From VKMB-3413 sp041027365 (GTDB lineage Bacteria; Pseudomonadota; Alphaproteobacteria; Rhizobiales; Rhizobiaceae), in the NCBI RefSeq assembly GCF_041027365.1, contig NZ_JBFTEH010000014.1, forward strand, positions 36,094 through 100,093: 64,000 nt of DNA, given 5' to 3'. Of the stretch, positions 1 to 8,714 are shown piece after piece. Under the pieces are notes generated by a model. The model searched no databases, was not told the DNA's origin, and was given only the letters and a program-made list of their open reading frames with translations. The position numbers and the translations under genes are program-made. The stretch's first letter is position 1, and each line of letters begins with the position of its first letter.

Positions 1-170
1 GAGGCGTCGACGGTGACGCCGCGCATCTCGCCCTTGCCGGAGAGCGTGACGGTGACGACGCCGCCGCCGGACTGACCGGAGACCTCGATCTGCCCGATAT
101 CGTCCTGCAGCCCGGCCATCTTCTCCTGCATGGCCTTGGCCTGCTTCATCATGTTCATCAGGTCTTTCAT
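1..170 (-). CDS. ybaB: YbaB/EbfC family nucleoid-associated protein (partial, 3' end cut)
   Basis: The first 56 codons are present and the gene runs off the left edge. The N-terminus is methionine- and lysine-rich (MKDLMNMMKQAKAMQEKM), followed by a glycine-rich strand (GQSGGGVVTVTLSGKGE) and the start of the conserved V-T-V-D-A stretch, all typical of YbaB. The family is a small DNA-binding dimer of about 107 residues. It lies downstream of dnaX on the same strand, the usual dnaX-ybaB-recR order in bacteria, so recR probably follows outside the window. Confidence 0.9.
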   Translation of the reverse strand, partial: MKDLMNMMKQAKAMQEKMAGLQDDIGQIEVSGQSGGGVVTVTLSGKGEMRGVTVDA

Positions 171-256
171 CGGGTGATCTCCTCGGTGGCGGCAGGCGTC
201 TCACGCCCTGCCTCAAGATTTGACGGCCGTCCCGCCGAACCCATCGACGACAGGGT

Positions 257-2155
257 TCAGTCCTCGTCGTCCTCGGCGAGTTCGTCCGGGTCGTGCATCA
301 GGTCGTCATCGCCGGCCTCCGCCGCAAGCGGCGCATCGTCGAGCGCCTTCTCCGCGTCGGCCCGCAGACGGACATGGGTGATCTTGGCGCCGGGGAAAGC
401 GGCGAGCACCGCGGCGACCTCCGGATCGCTCGCCGCATCCGACACCAGCGCGTCGCGCCGCGCCGCATCCTGCTCGTCGAGGGTCGGCTGGCCGCCGGCA
501 TTGGCGACCGAGACCACCCAGCGCCGGCCGGTCCAGTCGTGCAGGCGCCGCTGCAGGTCGCCGAGGAGCGTGCGCGGGGCTTCCGGCGTCAGCTCCACCT
601 CCAGGCGGCCCGGCGAGAACTTCACCGGCCTGAGGTAACGGCGCACCGACACACGCATCAGCGAATCGCGCTTCTCCTCCGCGAGCCGCGCGAGATCGGC
701 CATGGAGCGGATGGCGACTTCCTCGGTCTCGACCGCCGCCGGTCGGGTGGCCGGCCGGAGACCGGCGCGTTGTCCGGGGCGCGCCTCGGCGCGCGGCGCG
801 GTGTGCACGATCTGCGGCGCAGCGCTGGCGGATGCCGCGCCGCGGGCCTCGACCCGTGCGCCGCCCGATCCTCCGCCGGCGCCGACGGCGCCGGACATCA
901 TCGCCTCGCCGCCATCGCTGCCGCCCTGCCCGCCAGCCGGCGCGGAGCCCGGCGCAGGCGACGGCAGCGCCGAGGGCCCCTCCTCCCGGATCAGCCGCAA
1001 CAGCTCGTCCGGCGAGGGCAGGTCGGCGGCATGGGCGATGCGGATCAGCGCCATTTCGGCCGCCTGGCGGGGCGTCGCGGTATCGCGGATCTCCTCCAGC
1101 GCCTTCAGGAGCATCTGCCAGACCTGTCCGAGCGTGCGGATCGACAGCGTCTTCGAGAAGGCGAGGCCCCGCTCGGCCTCCATCGGCGACAGCGCCGCGT
1201 CCTCGGCCGCTTCCGGCACATAGCGCAGCGTCGTGACGAGGTGGGTGAAGTCGGCGAGTTCCGCGAGCACGACGGCCGGATCGGCGCCGGAGGCATACTG
1301 ATCGCGCAGCTCGACGAGCGCCGCCTTGCCGTCGCCCTTCATCACCATCTCGAAGAGGTCGATGATGCGGACACGGTCGGCGAGCCCCAGCATGTCGCGC
1401 ACCGCCTCGGCGGTCACCGTGCCGGCGCCGTGGGCGATCGCCTGGTCGGTCAGGGACAGCGCGTCGCGGGCCGAGCCCTCCGCCGCGCGGGCGATCAGCC
1501 GCAGCGCGTCGTCGTCGATCGCGACCTGTTCCTTGCCGGCAATGGCTTTGAGATGCGCGACGAGCTTGGCCGAATCAATGCGCCTGAGATCGAAGCGCTG
1601 GCAGCGCGACAGGACGGTGATCGGCACCTTGCGGATCTCGGTCGTCGCGAAGACGAACTTCACATGCTCCGGCGGCTCTTCCAGGGTCTTGAGCAGGCCG
1701 TTGAAGGCCTGGTTCGACAGCATGTGCACTTCGTCGATGATGTAGACCTTGTAGCGCGCAGAGACCGGCCGGTAGCGCACCTGCGCGATGATCTCGCGGA
1801 TGTCGTCGATGCCGGTGTGGGAGGCCGCATCCATCTCGACGACGTCGACATGCCGCCCCTCCATGATCGCCTGGCAATGGACGCCGGGACCGGTCATGTG
1901 GATCGTCGGCTGGTGGATCTCGTCGGTCTCGTAGTTCAGCGCGCGAGCCAGGATGCGGGCGGTGGTCGTCTTGCCGACGCCGCGCACGCCGGTCAGCATC
2001 CAGGCCTGCGCGATGCGTCCGCTCTCGAAGGCGTTGGTCAGCGTGCGCACCATCGGCTCCTGGCCGATCAGGTCGTCGAAGGAGCGCGGCCGGTATTTGC
2101 GCGCAAGGACGCGGTAGGGCGTCGCCGCCTCGGCCGGTGCGTCGTCGAGGCTCAC
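257..2155 (-). CDS. dnaX: DNA polymerase III subunit gamma/tau
   Basis: This 632-residue clamp-loader ATPase loads the sliding clamp for the replicative polymerase. Seen: the N-terminal R-K-Y-R-P-x-x-F motif, Walker A GVRGVGKTT near residue 57, Walker B-like DEVHML near residue 140, and the SRC motif of sensor 1 (VLSRCQRFDLRR). The ATPase and lid cover about the first 370 residues. An Ala/Gly/Pro-rich linker and a C-terminal tau-like domain with an acidic tail follow. Odd: the four-cysteine zinc module of E. coli DnaX is missing; only one Cys remains in that loop, which as far as I know is usual for rhizobial DnaX. ybaB follows on the same strand 86 bases downstream. Confidence 0.97.
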   Translation of the reverse strand: MSLDDAPAEAATPYRVLARKYRPRSFDDLIGQEPMVRTLTNAFESGRIAQAWMLTGVRGVGKTTTARILARALNYETDEIHQPTIHMTGPGVHCQAIMEGRHVDVVEMDAASHTGIDDIREIIAQVRYRPVSARYKVYIIDEVHMLSNQAFNGLLKTLEEPPEHVKFVFATTEIRKVPITVLSRCQRFDLRRIDSAKLVAHLKAIAGKEQVAIDDDALRLIARAAEGSARDALSLTDQAIAHGAGTVTAEAVRDMLGLADRVRIIDLFEMVMKGDGKAALVELRDQYASGADPAVVLAELADFTHLVTTLRYVPEAAEDAALSPMEAERGLAFSKTLSIRTLGQVWQMLLKALEEIRDTATPRQAAEMALIRIAHAADLPSPDELLRLIREEGPSALPSPAPGSAPAGGQGGSDGGEAMMSGAVGAGGGSGGARVEARGAASASAAPQIVHTAPRAEARPGQRAGLRPATRPAAVETEEVAIRSMADLARLAEEKRDSLMRVSVRRYLRPVKFSPGRLEVELTPEAPRTLLGDLQRRLHDWTGRRWVVSVANAGGQPTLDEQDAARRDALVSDAASDPEVAAVLAAFPGAKITHVRLRADAEKALDDAPLAAEAGDDDLMHDPDELAEDDED

Positions 2156-2393
2156 GCGTCACCCGCGGCGCAGCCGAGCGGCGCGTGGGAGGACCGGGAT
2201 CTGAGCGGGCTGACGGACATTGGGACGATGAGGCTCACCGGATCGCGTTCGGGACGGTCACCGGTTTTGCGATCTCGGGAGGAAAGACGCAAGCCGCGCC
2301 GCGAGAAACTTCGCCGCGCTGCCGGCCGCGACGCCAGCCGCCGCCGCATCGGGCGGCGTTGGCCGGGGGCAGAATTTCATGAGGCGAAGAAGG

Positions 2394-2492
2394 TGGGAGG
2401 CTGGCACGATGACCCGTGCCGTGGCTCGTTGGGGCTGCTTCCTTCCGGACCTGACCCGGTTGGCGAGTGGCTCGTCCACCACCAACCTCCCG
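2394..2492 (-). ncRNA. ffs: Signal recognition particle RNA, 4.5S type
   Basis: The minus strand carries the nearly invariant SRP domain IV core (CAGGTCCGGAAGGAAGCAGC) at about 2439-2458. It is flanked by long complementary arms: the transcript begins GGGAGG (2491-2486) and ends CCTCCC (2400-2395), closing one hairpin of about 98 nt. This RNA binds Ffh and the ribosome for co-translational export. Location just upstream of dnaX is common in alphaproteobacteria. Confidence 0.95.
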
Positions 2493-2498
2493 GGACTG

Positions 2499-2527
2499 CA
2501 TATCGGCGATGTCAGGCCTAGATGCAA
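2499..2527 (-). promoter_or_regulatory. Candidate promoter of the SRP RNA gene
   Basis: On the minus strand TTGCAT (2527-2522) and GATATG (2504-2499) are separated by exactly 17 bases. The RNA 5' end (GGGAGG) begins about 7 bases after the -10 hexamer. Spacing and position fit a housekeeping sigma promoter; the hexamers match only partly. Confidence 0.5.
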
Positions 2528-2559
2528 CCCCGACACCGGCAATTTGGGAGACGACAGAC

Positions 2560-2973
2560 ATGCGAGCCTTCGAAATCGACCCCCGCCTGGACAAGGATAC
2601 GGTGGCGGTCGGCAAACTCGGGCTCTGCGACCTCCGCCTGATGAACGACCGCCGCTGGCCCTGGCTGATCCTCGTGCCGCAGCGCGCCGGCGTCACCGAA
2701 CTGCACGATCTCTCGCCGCTCGACCAGACCATGCTGATCTTCGAGGCCGACCTCGTCGCGAAGGCGCTCAAGTCGCTGGTCAAGGCCGACAAGATCAATG
2801 TCGGCGCGCTCGGCAACATGGTTCCCATGCTGCATCTGCATGTGATAGCGCGGCGCGCGGGCGATCCGAACTGGCCGGGACCGGTCTGGGGCTTCGGGAA
2901 GGCGGATCCCTATCCGCCGGAGGAAGCCGAAGGGTTCCTGGCAGATATCCGTCGGGCGATCCTGCCCGCATGA
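2560..2973 (+). CDS. HIT family hydrolase
   Basis: This 137-residue protein belongs to the histidine-triad superfamily of nucleotide hydrolases and transferases. The triad region reads MLHLHVIARR near residues 88-97: the second (nucleophile) and third histidines are present, but the first is Met. I believe related alphaproteobacterial proteins often carry Gln there. The start at 2560 is chosen because TTGGGAG lies 10 bases upstream and the protein then begins MRAFEIDPRL; an upstream in-frame ATG at 2467 would lie inside the antisense SRP RNA. The stop overlaps the nudC start (ATGA), so the two are probably co-translated. Substrate unknown. Confidence 0.85.
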   Translation: MRAFEIDPRLDKDTVAVGKLGLCDLRLMNDRRWPWLILVPQRAGVTELHDLSPLDQTMLIFEADLVAKALKSLVKADKINVGALGNMVPMLHLHVIARRAGDPNWPGPVWGFGKADPYPPEEAEGFLADIRRAILPA

Positions 2974-3923
2974 AAGCGACGACAGAAGTCATGTCCGAGA
3001 ATCGAGACGAGATCAGCGCCCGCACAGGCTTTGCGGGCAACCGGCTGTGGCGCGACGGTGAGCAGCGGACCGAGCAGAGCCTCGAAGCCGCCCTCGCCCA
3101 CGCGGATGCGACGCTGTACCTCACCGCGGACGGCAAGTGGCTGTGCGCGACGAGCGGCGAGGCTCCGGACCCGGCATTCGCGCGGGCGGCGGCGGAAGAG
3201 CTCGGCGCCCAACTGCCCGAGAGCGTGCTCCTCGGTTTCGACCCGAGCGGCCGGCCGGCCCTCGCCGCCGAGTTCGGCGGCGTTCCCGAGGCGACGGACG
3301 CGTTGGCGCTCGTCGATCTTCGCTCGCTCGCCATGCAGGGCCGGCTCGATCCGGACGTCGAGGGACAGCTCGGCCAGGCCGCCCATCTCCTCGGCTGGCA
3401 CCGCAAGAACCGCTTCTGCGGGCGCTGCGGCTCGCCGACGGTCCCGGAAGCCGCCGGCTATCGCCGCCGCTGCACGGAATGCGGCGACGTCGTCTTCCCG
3501 CGCACCGACCCGGTGACGATCATGCTGGTCCACGACGGCAACGGGCGCTGCATCCTCGGGCGCCAGCCGCGTTTTGCCGAGAAGTTCTGGTCGTGCCTGG
3601 CCGGCTTCGTCGAGCCGGGCGAGACGGTCGAAGACGCGGTGCGGCGCGAGACGAAGGAGGAGGCCGGCATCACCGTCGGCCCTGTCTCCTATCTCGCCTC
3701 GCAGCCCTGGCCGTTCCCCGGCTCGCTGATGATCGGCTGCGTCGGCCTCGCGACGAGCCAAGAGATCACCTTCGACGGCGAGGAACTCGAGGACTGCCGC
3801 TGGTTTGACCGTGCGGAGGTCCAGGCGATGCTGGAGGGGCGGCATCCGGACGGGCTGTCGCTGCCGAGCCGCTTCGCGATCGCGCATCACCTGATCAAGG
3901 CCTTCGCCGACGGCGCGGTATAG
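2970..3923 (+). CDS. nudC: NAD(+)/NADH pyrophosphatase, NudC type Nudix hydrolase
   Basis: This 317-residue enzyme cleaves NADH and, in known homologues, removes NAD caps from RNA. Seen in order: an N-terminal variable domain; a four-cysteine zinc ribbon (CGRCG ... CTECG, about residues 149-171); a Nudix domain with box G-x5-E-x7-REx-x-EE-x-G near residues 212-234; and the SQPWPFPGSLM signature after it, which marks NudC rather than other Nudix families. The start overlaps the HIT gene stop by four bases. An in-frame Met eight codons later is an alternative start. Confidence 0.93.
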   Translation: MKATTEVMSENRDEISARTGFAGNRLWRDGEQRTEQSLEAALAHADATLYLTADGKWLCATSGEAPDPAFARAAAEELGAQLPESVLLGFDPSGRPALAAEFGGVPEATDALALVDLRSLAMQGRLDPDVEGQLGQAAHLLGWHRKNRFCGRCGSPTVPEAAGYRRRCTECGDVVFPRTDPVTIMLVHDGNGRCILGRQPRFAEKFWSCLAGFVEPGETVEDAVRRETKEEAGITVGPVSYLASQPWPFPGSLMIGCVGLATSQEITFDGEELEDCRWFDRAEVQAMLEGRHPDGLSLPSRFAIAHHLIKAFADGAV

Positions 3924-3989
3924 CCGAGAGCGATTTCGGCGGCCGGGAGTTTCACTGAGCCGGCCCGCGGCCGCCGGCGGTGAGAGCGC

Positions 3990-4682
3990 ATGCAACGCCG
4001 GCCGAACGTGATAATCCTCCCGGCCATGCCAGCCGACGCCTCCCCCGCCCCGCCCGAATTCGACGACGCCTTTCGCGACCGACTGACGGATCTTCTCGCC
4101 TGGCGGCGCGACGTGCGGCGGTTCCGGACCGATCCCGTCCCCGACGCACTGATCGACGCCCTTCTCGACCTCGTCCAGGCGGCACCCTCGGTCGGCAACA
4201 GCCAGCCGTGGCGGTTCGTGAGGGTGGAGAGCGCCGCGGCGCGGGCGGCGGTCCGCCGCAGCTTCGAGCGCTGCAATGCGGAGGCGCTTGGAGGCTATGG
4301 CGGAGAGCGGGCGAAGCTCTACGCCGGGCTGAAGCTTTCCGGGCTCGATCGGGCGCCGGTCCAGCTGGCGGTCTTCTGCGACGGGACGACCGGCCAGGGC
4401 GCGGGCCTCGGCCGCATGACCATGCCGCAGACGCTGGACTTCTCCGTCGTCGGCGCGATCCACGTTCTGTGGCTCGCGGCGCGCGCCCATGGCCTCGGCC
4501 TCGGCTGGGTCTCGATCCTCGACCCGGATGACGTCACCGCGGGGCTGGATCCGCCGGCCGGCTGGCGCTTCATCGCCCATCTCTGCCTCGGCTGGCCGGA
4601 GGAGGAGCACGACACGCCGGAACTCGAGCGGCAGGGCTGGCAGGCGCGAACGGCGGCGGGGCGGCGCGTTCTGACGAGATGA
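3990..4682 (+). CDS. bluB: 5,6-dimethylbenzimidazole synthase
   Basis: BluB is a flavin-destroying nitroreductase-fold enzyme that turns FMNH2 and oxygen into the lower ligand of vitamin B12. Seen: the N-terminal RRDVRRF motif; SVGNSQPWRF (FMN site); QTLDFSVVGAIHVLWLAAR; GLGLGWVSILDP; and the C-terminal CLGWPEEEHDTPELE, all characteristic of BluB. The length of 230 residues is normal. GGTGAG lies just upstream of the ATG at 3990; ATG 4026 is an alternative that trims 12 residues. It stands alone; no other cobalamin gene or B12 riboswitch is visible nearby. Confidence 0.9.
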   Translation: MQRRPNVIILPAMPADASPAPPEFDDAFRDRLTDLLAWRRDVRRFRTDPVPDALIDALLDLVQAAPSVGNSQPWRFVRVESAAARAAVRRSFERCNAEALGGYGGERAKLYAGLKLSGLDRAPVQLAVFCDGTTGQGAGLGRMTMPQTLDFSVVGAIHVLWLAARAHGLGLGWVSILDPDDVTAGLDPPAGWRFIAHLCLGWPEEEHDTPELERQGWQARTAAGRRVLTR

Positions 4683-4700
4683 CGCGTGTCGCGGCGGACA

Positions 4701-5219
4701 TCAAACGGCGCGTCGAGACTGACGACCGGCCCGCGCCCAGTCCATCTGCTCGCCGGTCTCGACGGCACCCGGCCTGACCGCCCGAAGCCGAGAAAGGGCG
4801 GGCGCCGGCTCTTCGCCTCGCTCGATCAGCAGCCGAAGCGCGATCATGCCGGAGCGGCCGAGACCACCGCGGCAATGCAGGAGGACGCGGCCTCCGGCAT
4901 CCAGCAGCGTGTGCAGCCGCACCGCGAGGTCCGGCCACGCTGCCTCCGTAGCCCCGGCCGGCACCTCGAAGTCGCGGATTGGCAGATGCGCCCATGCGAT
5001 GCCGAGCGAAGCCAGCCGACCGCCCAGCATGCCACACCCGACCGCCTCCATCTCCGCCCGTTCGGTGAGGGAGACGACGAGGCTCGGCCGCCAGTCGGCG
5101 ACGACGGCAAGATCGCCGGACAGATCGCCGCCGAGACCCGGCAGCCGGCACAGTCCGAGCCGGCCGCGACCGACCCCGATCGTCCCGATCTGAAGACTGT
5201 CCGGCGTTTCTCCGCCCAT
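4701..5219 (-). CDS. Dual-specificity/tyrosine phosphatase-like protein
   Basis: This 172-residue cytoplasmic protein has the cysteine-phosphatase P-loop HCRGGLGRSG (H-C-x5-R) at about residues 114-123 and a candidate general-acid region (PIRDFEVP) upstream. Both fit the CDKN3/DSP-like phosphatases found in many proteobacteria. No signal peptide. It is transcribed toward bluB (convergent). Substrate unknown; a phosphatase acting on protein or small phosphate esters is inferred from the motif alone. Confidence 0.8.
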   Translation of the reverse strand: MGGETPDSLQIGTIGVGRGRLGLCRLPGLGGDLSGDLAVVADWRPSLVVSLTERAEMEAVGCGMLGGRLASLGIAWAHLPIRDFEVPAGATEAAWPDLAVRLHTLLDAGGRVLLHCRGGLGRSGMIALRLLIERGEEPAPALSRLRAVRPGAVETGEQMDWARAGRQSRRAV

Positions 5220-5298
5220 GCAGGAGACCTCACGACTTCGAAGTGCGTTGGCCGAACGGCCTGCGGCCCGCTTCCAGCGTCGAACGGCCCGACCTCGC

Positions 5299-7665
5299 TC
5301 AGGCCGCGTATCGCCGGGCCATGACGGCGGCGAGATCCCGGACCGGCTGCGGCCGGCTGAAGAAATAGCCCTGGAATTCGTGGCAGCCGGTCAGGCGGAG
5401 CTGCGCCGCCTGCTCGGCGGTCTCGACGCCCTCGGCGGTGATCGTCATGCCGAGGCCGGTCGCGATGTCGCGGATGGCGCGCACGATGACCTGGCAATCG
5501 GGCCGCTTGTTGAGGTCGCTGACGAAGGAGCGGTCGATCTTGATCTTGTCGAAGGGGAAGAGCCGGAGATAGCTGAGCGAGGAATAGCCGGTGCCGAAGT
5601 CGTCCAGCGCCACATGCACCCCGATCGCGCGGATCCGACGCAGGATGTCGACCGCCGCGTTCACGTCGTCGACCAGCGCCGTCTCCGTGACTTCGATCTC
5701 CAGCCGGTTCGCCGGCAGGCCGGCGGCGTGGAGGGCTTCGATGATCCGGTCCGGCAGTTCCCGGTCGCGGAACTGGACCGGCGAGATGTTGACCGACACG
5801 CGCTGCCCGGCGGGCCAGGTGGCGGCCTCCCGGCAAGCCTCCCCGATCACCCACAGACCGATCGGGACGATCAGGCCGCTTTCCTCGGCGAGCGGGATGA
5901 AGTCGACCGGCGGTATCATGCCGCGCTCGGGATGCTCCCAGCGCAGCAGCGCCTCGCAGCCGGTCACGTCCCCGGTCCTAACGTCGACGAAGGGCTGGTA
6001 GTGCAGGCTGAACTCGCCCCGGGCCAGGGCCAGCCGGAGATCCTGCAGCAGCACCTGCCGGACCTGCAGCTGCTGGTCCATGTCCGCGGCGAAGAAGCGG
6101 AAGGTGCCGCGGCCGGCCTGTTTGGCGCGGTACAGCGCCGAGTCGGCGCCGTTCAGCAGGCTCTCCTGCGAGGCGCCGTCGGCGGGAGCGAAGGCGACGC
6201 CGATGCTGGCCCCCACCACCGCCTCGACCTCGCCGATCCGGATCGGCTCGGCGACGGCGGACAGCAGCCGGCGGCACAGCGCCTCGACCGCATCCGGCTC
6301 GTGCCGCCAGCTGAGGACGACGAACTCGTCGCCGCCGAAGCGCGCGACCATGCTGCCCGATTCCAGCGCCGCCTTCAGCCGCCGTGCGATCTCAACCAGG
6401 AGCCGGTCGCCGACGGGATGGCCGTAGCAGTCGTTGACCGGCTTGAAGCCGTCGAGGTCGATGCTGAGAAGGGCGAAGGCCCGCCCGGCCCGCAAGGCGT
6501 CGTCAACCGCGTGGCCGAGGAGCGTGCGGTTGGGCAGGTCGGTCAGGGCGTCGTGATGGGCGAGATGGACGATCCGGGCTTCCGCCTGCTTCGCCGCAGT
6601 GACGTCCGCCATGACGCCGCGATAGCCGGTGAAGCCCGCCCGCGCGTCGAACAGCGGCCGTCCGGAGACCTGGAACCAGCGCGACGCCGAACCGATCCTG
6701 CAGGGCACGACCACGTCGCGGAACGAGCGCCGCGCCGCCAGATCGTCGCGCAGGCGCTCGAGCGCCTGAGCGTTTCCGGGCATGTCGGGGTCGGCGAGGA
6801 TGTCGGCGATCGCTTGCCCGGCGAGCGGCCGGTCGAAGATCACTTCGGCGAACCGCGTCGAGGGAGCGAAGACGTCGAGATTCGCGTCGGTCTGCCACAG
6901 CCAGTCGCTCGACTGGTCCTCGTGCTCGCGCAGCAACAGCCCGATGACCTCGGTCTTCTTCTCGAGCTCCAGCTGCTGCTGCACCGACTGCGCGAAGAGG
7001 GAGGAATGCTGGCGGATCACCTGCAGCGCAGCGCCGGCTCCGCAGATGAACAGCACGGCGAGCGCCGCGCGCTCCCAGTCCATCCCGGCATAGAACGCGC
7101 TGGCGGTGAACACGGCCATCTGCGTCAGCAGAAAGGTGATCGAAATGCGCAGGACCGGCGCGTGGATGGAACTCGCGGACCAGAAGGTGCCGATGCAGAG
7201 GGCCAGCATGAACGCGAAGGTGAATCCCTGCGTGGTGAACACCAGCAGCGAGGGATAGCTCGTCATCACCAGCGCAGTCACCGCGCTCCAGACGGCGAAG
7301 GGCGCGACCTGCCGCAGGGAGATGGGCTGCGGCAACTGCCGGAGCATGCGCCTGGCGATGGGGATGCGCACGCAGCACAGCACCAGCACCGCGCCGTACC
7401 AGACGAAGATCGCCGGCCCCAGTTCGGCGTGGAACAGGATCACGGCGAGGGTTGCGGCGGCGGTGAACCCGATCAGGCCGCGCTCGACGTTCGATTCCGA
7501 CGCATGAAGCTGCCGGCCGCGAAGCTGATCGTCTCCCGCGCCGGATTGCGGCGGCTCTTCGGCGCCGGGATCGGCTGCGCTGGTGATCGTCGACAAGGTT
7601 GTGGCTCCGGACATCGTCGCCGCGCCGTTGCATCGCGGCGCGGGTATCGACGCATTGAAGCGCAA
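5299..7665 (-). CDS. Membrane GGDEF-EAL protein with PAS domain
   Basis: This 788-residue cyclic-di-GMP enzyme has four parts. Several hydrophobic helices form a membrane sensor between residues 60 and 220. A PAS-like domain lies at about 275-385. The GGDEF domain at about 390-555 carries an intact FGGDEFVVL active loop. The EAL domain at about 565-780 keeps CEALLRW and downstream metal-binding motifs (DDFGTGYSSL). Both catalytic motifs are intact, so it could make and break c-di-GMP; which dominates cannot be seen. An in-frame Met at codon 18 is an alternative start. It follows pheA on the same strand after 76 bases but is probably a separate unit. Confidence 0.93.
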   Translation of the reverse strand: MRFNASIPAPRCNGAATMSGATTLSTITSAADPGAEEPPQSGAGDDQLRGRQLHASESNVERGLIGFTAAATLAVILFHAELGPAIFVWYGAVLVLCCVRIPIARRMLRQLPQPISLRQVAPFAVWSAVTALVMTSYPSLLVFTTQGFTFAFMLALCIGTFWSASSIHAPVLRISITFLLTQMAVFTASAFYAGMDWERAALAVLFICGAGAALQVIRQHSSLFAQSVQQQLELEKKTEVIGLLLREHEDQSSDWLWQTDANLDVFAPSTRFAEVIFDRPLAGQAIADILADPDMPGNAQALERLRDDLAARRSFRDVVVPCRIGSASRWFQVSGRPLFDARAGFTGYRGVMADVTAAKQAEARIVHLAHHDALTDLPNRTLLGHAVDDALRAGRAFALLSIDLDGFKPVNDCYGHPVGDRLLVEIARRLKAALESGSMVARFGGDEFVVLSWRHEPDAVEALCRRLLSAVAEPIRIGEVEAVVGASIGVAFAPADGASQESLLNGADSALYRAKQAGRGTFRFFAADMDQQLQVRQVLLQDLRLALARGEFSLHYQPFVDVRTGDVTGCEALLRWEHPERGMIPPVDFIPLAEESGLIVPIGLWVIGEACREAATWPAGQRVSVNISPVQFRDRELPDRIIEALHAAGLPANRLEIEVTETALVDDVNAAVDILRRIRAIGVHVALDDFGTGYSSLSYLRLFPFDKIKIDRSFVSDLNKRPDCQVIVRAIRDIATGLGMTITAEGVETAEQAAQLRLTGCHEFQGYFFSRPQPVRDLAAVMARRYAA

Positions 7666-7741
7666 ACCTCTGAAGAAATACCTGCTTTCTTCAGAAACAT
7701 CCGCGCCGTATCATCCGCAACCGATTGCCTTGGGAGGCCGC

Positions 7742-8713
7742 CTACTCCCCCGGCAGGAGGAGGGCGTGACGGTTCTCCGCCGCCGGGTAGACGCCGAGAT
7801 TGCGGTATTCGGCGGAGAAGAAGCCGAGTTCCTCCAGCGCGCGGGCGAGCGCGGGGTCGTGCGGATGACCCTCGACGTCGGCATAGAACAGCGTCGCGGA
7901 GAAGCTGCCGCCGAGCTGGTAGCTCTCCAGCTTGGTCATGTTGATGCCGTTGGTGGCGAACCCGCCGAGCGCCTTGTAGAGCGCCGCCGGGATGTTGCGC
8001 ACGCGGAAGACGAAGGTCGTCACCACGTCGCGGCTGATATAGGTGCGGCCGCTCTCCGACAGGGCCGCATCGCGCTTCGCCCAGAGGCTGAGGCGCTGCT
8101 CGTCGGGATCGGCCAGCGGCTGCATGTCCGGATTGGCGAGGATGACGAAACGGGTGACGTTGTTCGCCGCGTCCTCGACGTCCTCCTCCAGGATGGCGAG
8201 GCCGTAGCGCTCGGCGGCGAGTTCCGGCGCGAGGGCAGCCCGCGTCCGGTCGCCGCTCTGCGAAACCTCGCGCGCGGCCCCCGCCGTGTCGCCCGCCACC
8301 ACCGGCTTCCAACCGTTCGCGCGGATATATTTCCGGCACTGGCCCAGCGCATGGATGTGGCTGTGGACGCTCCGGATCTCGCTGCGCTTCACGCCCGGCA
8401 GCGCCATCAGCTGGAAGTGGATCGGCATGAAATACTCGCCGACGATCTGCAGGCCGGAATCCGGCATCAGGAGATGGATGTCGGCGACGCGGCCGGCCAG
8501 CGTGTTCTCGATCGGGATCATCGCCCGCTCGACGCGCCGCATCCGGCCCTCGTGCTCGGCCGAGCCGGCCTTCAGCGCCGCGAAGGCGTCGTCGAAGGAG
8601 GGGCACGGCAGCGGCTCGTAGGCGTCGCCGAAGACGCTCGCGCAGGCCATGTCGGAATTGGCGCCGGGCTCGCCCTGGAAGGCGATCATCGGGCGGTCTT
8701 TGGCCGAACTCAT
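7742..8713 (-). CDS. pheA: Prephenate dehydratase
   Basis: Converts prephenate to phenylpyruvate in phenylalanine synthesis. The 323-residue monofunctional enzyme has no chorismate mutase domain. Seen: IAFQGEPGANS at the N-terminus, the IPIENTLAG motif of the catalytic domain, and TRFVIL ending that domain. The C-terminal ACT domain, which binds phenylalanine in the family, has GFATNGINMTKLESY and FYADVEGH. The ATG at 8713 lies one base after the kdsB stop, so kdsB and pheA form an operon. The tail (YPAAENRHALLLPGE) is somewhat longer than usual. Confidence 0.94.
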   Translation of the reverse strand: MSSAKDRPMIAFQGEPGANSDMACASVFGDAYEPLPCPSFDDAFAALKAGSAEHEGRMRRVERAMIPIENTLAGRVADIHLLMPDSGLQIVGEYFMPIHFQLMALPGVKRSEIRSVHSHIHALGQCRKYIRANGWKPVVAGDTAGAAREVSQSGDRTRAALAPELAAERYGLAILEEDVEDAANNVTRFVILANPDMQPLADPDEQRLSLWAKRDAALSESGRTYISRDVVTTFVFRVRNIPAALYKALGGFATNGINMTKLESYQLGGSFSATLFYADVEGHPHDPALARALEELGFFSAEYRNLGVYPAAENRHALLLPGE

Positions 8714-8714
8714 T

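Noticed and set aside
293..2521. Long plus-strand open frame antisense to dnaX
   Set aside because: Composition is Arg/Gly/His-rich with no motifs; it mirrors a clearly real dnaX. High-GC codon use opens the opposite frame by chance.
3924..3989. Cobalamin riboswitch before bluB
   Set aside because: The gap is only about 66 bases and has no B12-box-like sequence.
5218..7944. Very long plus-strand open frame antisense to the GGDEF-EAL gene
   Set aside because: No recognisable domain, spans two genes on the other strand and lacks a ribosome site; a GC artefact.
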